Part shown: piece by piece, positions 34,601-37,451 of the stretch
Numbering within the stretch: the stretch's first letter is position 1
How the letters are laid out: the number at the start of each line of letters is the position of its first letter
Origin: a bacterium
GTDB lineage: Bacteria > Zhuqueibacterota > Zhuqueibacteria > Residuimicrobiales > Residuimicrobiaceae
Direction: 5' to 3'
Assembly (NCBI GenBank): GCA_029554865.1
Contig: JAKPUX010000254.1
Location: forward strand, 1-37,451
DNA length: 37,451 nucleotides
The notes under the pieces: generated by a model
The model's input: the letters and a program-made list of their open reading frames with translations, nothing else
Told to the model about the DNA's origin: nothing
Databases searched by the model: none
Position numbers and translations under genes: made by a program

Positions 34601-34894
34601 GTGGTTCCGAACCCCTATGTCGGTTCGGCCAGCTTCGAACCCGAGCGCTTTGCAGTTTCGGGCCGCGGCGAACGTCGCATCGAATTCCGCGCCCTGCCGA
34701 AGAGCTGCACCATCCGCATCTTTTCAGTCCGCGGCGAACTGGTGCAGACCCTCGAGCATGACGGATCCGACGAGGGCTATATCGCCTGGGACCTGCGCAC
34801 CAAAGACAATCTCGATGTCGCCCCCGGACTCTACATCTTCCATGTCGACTCCGAACTGGGCAGCAAGATCGGCAAATTTGCCATCATCAAATAA
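31607..34894 (+). CDS. Large secreted FN3 / Ca-loop protein with C-terminal sorting-type domain (copy 2)
   Basis: 1095-aa paralogue of the protein at 2704-6354, with the same domain order. It has a signal peptide (MRWKIIVTAALISASAPAQQ) and the N-terminal motifs NIRTMFYNYGMVGG and EVPKGSGMNYSDG. Asp-rich loops lie near residues 341 (NGIDDDEDGIIDE) and 402-455 (including GEGDGIPTLGEPNFDRTD and ESDQIGLTGF). An FN3-like domain spans about 566-690 (DFEGYRIYRSTDPEF, YYYAVTAFDHG). The C-terminal sorting-type domain spans about 995-1095 (VVPNPYVGSASFEPE, IRIFSVRGELVQTLEH, GKFAIIK). GGAGA precedes ATG 31607. Placed between the receptor (19 bp) and the PorV-like gene (14 bp), it is a good candidate for the receptor's surface partner; no enzyme motif is visible. 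Confidence 0.88.
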   Translation: MRWKIIVTAALISASAPAQQLQPVVPPEQRGSIDAERIGYHDAANIRTMFYNYGMVGGYPDDPGGVDLSVWHSMEVPKGSGMNYSDGTTPFILAKVKDGRGRDIYIMETGYRERQGTSPTRNKVMRFEPRPGYFQADPSINKGRSPAISSDPRTWPSFWPDKLNDPDDPGWVDENEDPELDDPSQAAWNGYFGKKPAADQESYTVMDDDFYDAFDFYPDSRDRTRRGLGLRIEVRGFQWANPQAGNVIFWHYDITNEGTTDYNDNIIFGMYMDSGVGGSALSCDGIYESDDDNAYFDKSFGLNLVYTWDKYGHGRNLLSNCGTTGYLGYAYLETPGNRFNGIDDDEDGIIDERRDGGPGEQITSTDAIMAWLQAHYDIDRFTRAIGTIASRPAWRASTWWTGDEDMDWVAELNDTGADGVFGTNDTGEGDGIPTLGEPNFDRTDLQESDQIGLTGFQMNRIVAGQGNPNKEVENIVFFDDGKEWPRRLFERFTNPNVGARFDSAVFLNYNIGFLFASGPFILKAGQTERFSLALSYGADLYELRSTVKTVQMIYNANYQFAVPPPMPKLTAETGDGWIRLSWDDAAERGIDPVSLENDFEGYRIYRSTDPEFRDPKLITTGRGTGPMGNGVPIKQFDMINGRRGFSSQVVEGVAYYLGEDTGLAHSWTDTTVTNGQEYYYAVTAFDHGSDSLGYYPSENAIAVSRTPRGGTILPKNVVSVRPNPRTFGFTQASASEVTQLQGRGTGDIRIDVVNSNLVPDGHQFVLSFHSPSPDCVRAVNYDLMDSTTRKIIFRNGYDMDGQGIGQVGLGLLPVVNTAKTVVVDSMASGFTPESQTNLHLKATYQYQQPINRRRPGFPHDIRVSFYDTFRDTSLLAIGLPARPAKFLVHAVDEQGGEMRLKFRFRDLDRDGTPNQSGEFIDIATFVPEKPATPQITWRLDVDTTGQAARGPIIPAKGGDTCWMRLIYPLEAGDAFLFSTAGQKTDPVSARAQSKQDPYVVPNPYVGSASFEPERFAVSGRGERRIEFRALPKSCTIRIFSVRGELVQTLEHDGSDEGYIAWDLRTKDNLDVAPGLYIFHVDSELGSKIGKFAIIK

Positions 34895-34908
34895 GGGACA
34901 GGTGGAGT

Positions 34909-35955
34909 ATGAAGATCAAGAGAATCCATCGCCGCGTTCTGACCCTGCTCATCCCCTGCGCCCTGCTCGCCGGGGTGACGGGCGCCTTCGGGCCCCTCTA
35001 TGGCCAGAGCAAGACCGGCACAACCATCGGCCAGTTTCTCCTCATCGAGCCCAGCGCCCGCAGCACAGCCATGGGCAACGCGGGCGTCGCCTCAACCGAG
35101 GAACTCCTCTCCGCATATTATAATCCCGGCGCCATCGGCAGCTTCAAGGGCTACGGCGTCCAGTTCACCCACAGCCTCTGGCTGGCGGATATCGCCTACG
35201 ATTACGTCGCTGCCGCAGTCAAAATGGGCGCCGTCGGCAACCTCTACCTCAGCGCCACCGCCCTCAACTCGGGAGAGATCGCCGTCCGCACCGTCGATCA
35301 GCCCCTCGGCACGGGCGAGAAATACTCGGTCAATGATTTCGCCTTCGGCCTCGGCTACGGCCGCCAGCTCACCGACCGCTTCACTGCCGGTGTCCAGGTC
35401 AATTTCATGCAGGAGACCATCTGGCACAGCAGCCTCTCCACCTTCACCTTCAATGTGGGTACTATCTACACCCTCTCGGGCTCCGGCATCCGCATCGGCG
35501 CCAGTATCGCCAATTTCGGCCTGCCCGGCAGATACACGGGCCGCGACATGCGCATCGTTTACGACAAGGATCCAGGCAAGTACGGCGATAACAGCAATCT
35601 GCCGGGCCAGATGTATGTTGAGGAGTACCCCCTGCCGGTGATGTTCCGCGCCGGCATCGACTGGCCCCTGAAAATCGGCCACCGCAACGAGCTGCACCTT
35701 GCGGTCAACGCCTTTCATCCGAATGACAACACCGAGAGCATCAGCCTGGGCGCCGAGTGGCTCTTCATGAAAACCCTCGCCCTGCGCGCCGGCTATCAGA
35801 ATCTCTGGCTGCAGGACTCGGAGGTCGGCCTCACCCTCGGTACCGGCATCGTCTTTGAACTCGGCGGCGCCCTCTTCCAGGCCGATTACGCCTGGGCGGA
35901 CCACGGCCGTCTGGAAAACACCCAGCGTTTCACGCTCGGACTGGCACTTGAATAA
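34909..35955 (+). CDS. PorV/PorQ-family outer-membrane beta-barrel protein (copy 2)
   Basis: 348-aa paralogue of the barrel at 1616-2635. A long signal peptide (to about residue 33, LYGQ) is followed by the family signature EPSARSTAMGNAGVASTEEL and AYYNPGAIG, then repeated amphipathic strands such as FAFGLGYGRQLTDRFTAGVQ, ending in RFTLGLALE. AGGTGGAG precedes the ATG. It follows the secreted protein by 14 bp and precedes the GH94 gene by 25 bp. The two PorV-like genes each sit directly after a protein with a C-terminal sorting-type domain, which fits a role in its export or surface attachment. Confidence 0.9.
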   Translation: MKIKRIHRRVLTLLIPCALLAGVTGAFGPLYGQSKTGTTIGQFLLIEPSARSTAMGNAGVASTEELLSAYYNPGAIGSFKGYGVQFTHSLWLADIAYDYVAAAVKMGAVGNLYLSATALNSGEIAVRTVDQPLGTGEKYSVNDFAFGLGYGRQLTDRFTAGVQVNFMQETIWHSSLSTFTFNVGTIYTLSGSGIRIGASIANFGLPGRYTGRDMRIVYDKDPGKYGDNSNLPGQMYVEEYPLPVMFRAGIDWPLKIGHRNELHLAVNAFHPNDNTESISLGAEWLFMKTLALRAGYQNLWLQDSEVGLTLGTGIVFELGGALFQADYAWADHGRLENTQRFTLGLALE

Positions 35956-35980
35956 GACGGAATCAGGAGCAGCAGCCGCA

Positions 35981-37451
35981 ATGAAATTCGCCACCCCCTA
36001 CGGCCATTTCAGTGATGATGGCCTGGAGTACATCATCACACGCCCCGACACCCCCAAGCCCTGGGTCAATGTCATCTCCAACGGCGACTATGGCCTGATC
36101 GTCTCCCAGGCCGGAGGGGGTTTCAGCTGGCGGACGCACGCCAACTTTAACCGCCTCACCCGCTGGAACCAGGACCTCGTACGCGACGACTGGGGCAAGT
36201 TCATCTACCTCCGCGACCGCGCCTCGGGTGAGATCTGGTCGGCCGCTTTCCAGCCGGTCAAAAAAAGGAATGGCCAGTACATCATCCGGCACGGCCTCGG
36301 CTATTCGGTGCTCTCCTCCCTCCACGAGGGGATCGCCTGCGACTGGAGCCTCTTCGCGGCAGAGAAGGAGCCGGCCGAAATCTGGATCCTCCACCTCGCC
36401 AACCGCAGCGGCCGGACGCGCGAACTCGACCTCTTCAGCTACTTCGAGTGGAACCTCGGCTTCGCGCCGGACAACCATCGCGAATTTCACAAGACCTTCA
36501 TCGAAACTGCCTTCGACCCGGAGGAGCAGATCCTCTTCGCCGGCAAGCGCCTCTGGGAGATGCCCGACGACAAGGGCCGCCACTGGAACGTCGTCTGGCC
36601 CTGGACCGCCTTTTTCGCCGCCTCCGCATCGGTCGCAGGCTTTGAGGGCGACAAGGAGAGCTTTATCGGCCGTCTCGGCGATCTGGCTGCGCCCCACGCA
36701 GTGCAGACCGGCTCCTGCCGGAACAGCCAGGGCAAATGGGGCGACGGCATCGCCAGCCTCCAGCTCCAGTTCACCCTCCAGCCCGATGAGGAGCAGGAAA
36801 TAGTCTTCGTCCTTGGCGCCGCCGACTCGTCCGCTCAGGCCCATGAACTGACGCAAAAATACCGCAGCCCCGGCGCCGCCCGCGATGCGCTGGAGCGGGT
36901 CAGGAAGGGCTGGCAGGAGCGCCTCGCCCCCTTTCGCGTCGAGACCCCCGATCCCGCCTTTGATCTGCTCCTCAACACCTGGCTAAAATACCAGGCGATC
37001 TCATGCCGGCTCTGGGCCCGCGCCGCCTATTACCAGCAGAGCGGGGCCTACGGCTTCCGAGATCAGCTTCAGGACAGCCTGATCTGGCTGCCCCTCGCCC
37101 CCGAACAGACCGCCGCCCAGATCCGCCTCCACGCCCGCCATCAGTTCAAAGACGGATCGGTCTATCACTGGTGGCACCCTTTCACCGATGCAGGGCTGCA
37201 CAGCAGCGTCAGCGACAACCTCCTCTGGCTGCCCTTTGTGACGGCCGAGTATCTGAAGGAGAGCGGGGATTTCTCCCTTCTGGAGGAGAGGCTGCCTTTT
37301 GTCGATGACGAGCAGCCCCAGCCGCTCTGGGAGCACTGCCGCCGCGCCCTCAAGCGCGCTCTGGAATGGCGCAGCCCGCGCGGCCTGCCCCTCATCGGCG
37401 CCCATGACTGGAACGACGGACTCAATGCCGTTGGCACCGGCATGAAGGGCG
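35981..37451 (+). CDS. GH94 glycoside phosphorylase (cellobiose/cellodextrin-phosphorylase-like), 3' end outside window
   Basis: Cytoplasmic inverting phosphorolytic enzyme that would cleave a beta-linked di- or oligosaccharide with phosphate to give a sugar 1-phosphate. 490 complete codons are visible and there is no signal peptide. The N-terminal beta-sandwich region includes YGLIVSQAGGGFSWRTHANF, NRLTRWNQD and LFSYFEWNLGFAPDN, all GH94-typical. The catalytic (alpha/alpha)6 region shows GFRDQLQDSL (about 358-367), whose Arg-Asp pair should bind the non-reducing sugar, and DWNDGLN (476-482), whose Asp479 corresponds to the family's general acid. The phosphate-binding C-terminal part is cut off. 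AGGAG lies upstream of ATG 35981. Specificity (cellobiose, cellodextrin, laminaribiose, chitobiose or other) cannot be decided from this part. Confidence 0.93.
   Translation, partial: MKFATPYGHFSDDGLEYIITRPDTPKPWVNVISNGDYGLIVSQAGGGFSWRTHANFNRLTRWNQDLVRDDWGKFIYLRDRASGEIWSAAFQPVKKRNGQYIIRHGLGYSVLSSLHEGIACDWSLFAAEKEPAEIWILHLANRSGRTRELDLFSYFEWNLGFAPDNHREFHKTFIETAFDPEEQILFAGKRLWEMPDDKGRHWNVVWPWTAFFAASASVAGFEGDKESFIGRLGDLAAPHAVQTGSCRNSQGKWGDGIASLQLQFTLQPDEEQEIVFVLGAADSSAQAHELTQKYRSPGAARDALERVRKGWQERLAPFRVETPDPAFDLLLNTWLKYQAISCRLWARAAYYQQSGAYGFRDQLQDSLIWLPLAPEQTAAQIRLHARHQFKDGSVYHWWHPFTDAGLHSSVSDNLLWLPFVTAEYLKESGDFSLLEERLPFVDDEQPQPLWEHCRRALKRALEWRSPRGLPLIGAHDWNDGLNAVGTGMKG

Overview
The window is GC-rich (about 60 % by eye) bacterial DNA with dense operons and many envelope proteins. 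Two PorV/PorQ-family barrels, TonB-dependent receptors with an N-terminal carboxypeptidase-regulatory-like domain, secreted proteins with C-terminal sorting-type domains, and an ExbB-ExbD-ExbD-TonB-PstS-like-TPR operon point to the FCB superphylum (Fibrobacterota-Chlorobiota-Bacteroidota and relatives). No SusD-like gene is present and the promoters look like ordinary sigma70 sites rather than the Bacteroidota type, so a Calditrichota/KSB1-like lineage is my best guess. No 16S or other taxonomic marker is present. I saw no tRNA, rRNA, CRISPR array or transposase.

Layout. (1) 1-10422, minus strand: a LacI-family regulator, then a TonB-dependent receptor, a 1216-aa secreted protein with FN3 and Ca-loop motifs, a PorV/PorQ-like barrel and a PpiC-type prolyl isomerase lipoprotein that runs off the left edge. 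A sigma70-like promoter and a palindromic LacI-type operator (GGAAGCGCTTCC) precede the regulator, suggesting an autoregulated operon. (2) 10617-13783, plus: a histidine kinase (probably leaderless mRNA) and an NtrC-type response regulator, overlapping by ATGA. (3) 14030-20800, plus: STAS protein, ExbB, ExbD, ExbD, TonB, a two-helix membrane protein, a PstS-like lipoprotein, a TPR protein and a two-domain lipoprotein, closed by a bidirectional terminator at 20821-20857. (4) 20921-23203, minus: an Mla/MCE lipid-transport operon (ATPase, MlaD-like, auxiliary lipoprotein) with no permease gene. (5) 23228-23942: non-coding, with a 42-bp tandem repeat plus an inverted copy, a strong sigma70-like promoter overlapped by a LacI/cre-type operator, and a leader of about 400 nt. 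(6) 23943-37451, plus: a 1622-aa protein with six CBM9-like domains, a second TonB-dependent receptor, a second FN3/Ca-loop secreted protein, a second PorV/PorQ-like barrel, and a GH94 glycoside phosphorylase that runs off the right edge.

How it may work together (inference). The trio receptor - FN3/Ca-loop protein - PorV-like barrel occurs twice in the same gene order, in two LacI-operator-controlled operons that flank the TonB/ExbBD energy-supply operon. The right-hand copy is combined with a carbohydrate-binding surface protein and a cytoplasmic glycoside phosphorylase. It therefore resembles a glycan-utilisation locus that lacks SusD and may instead use the conserved FN3/Ca-loop protein as the receptor's surface partner. 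This is the most interesting candidate system in the window.
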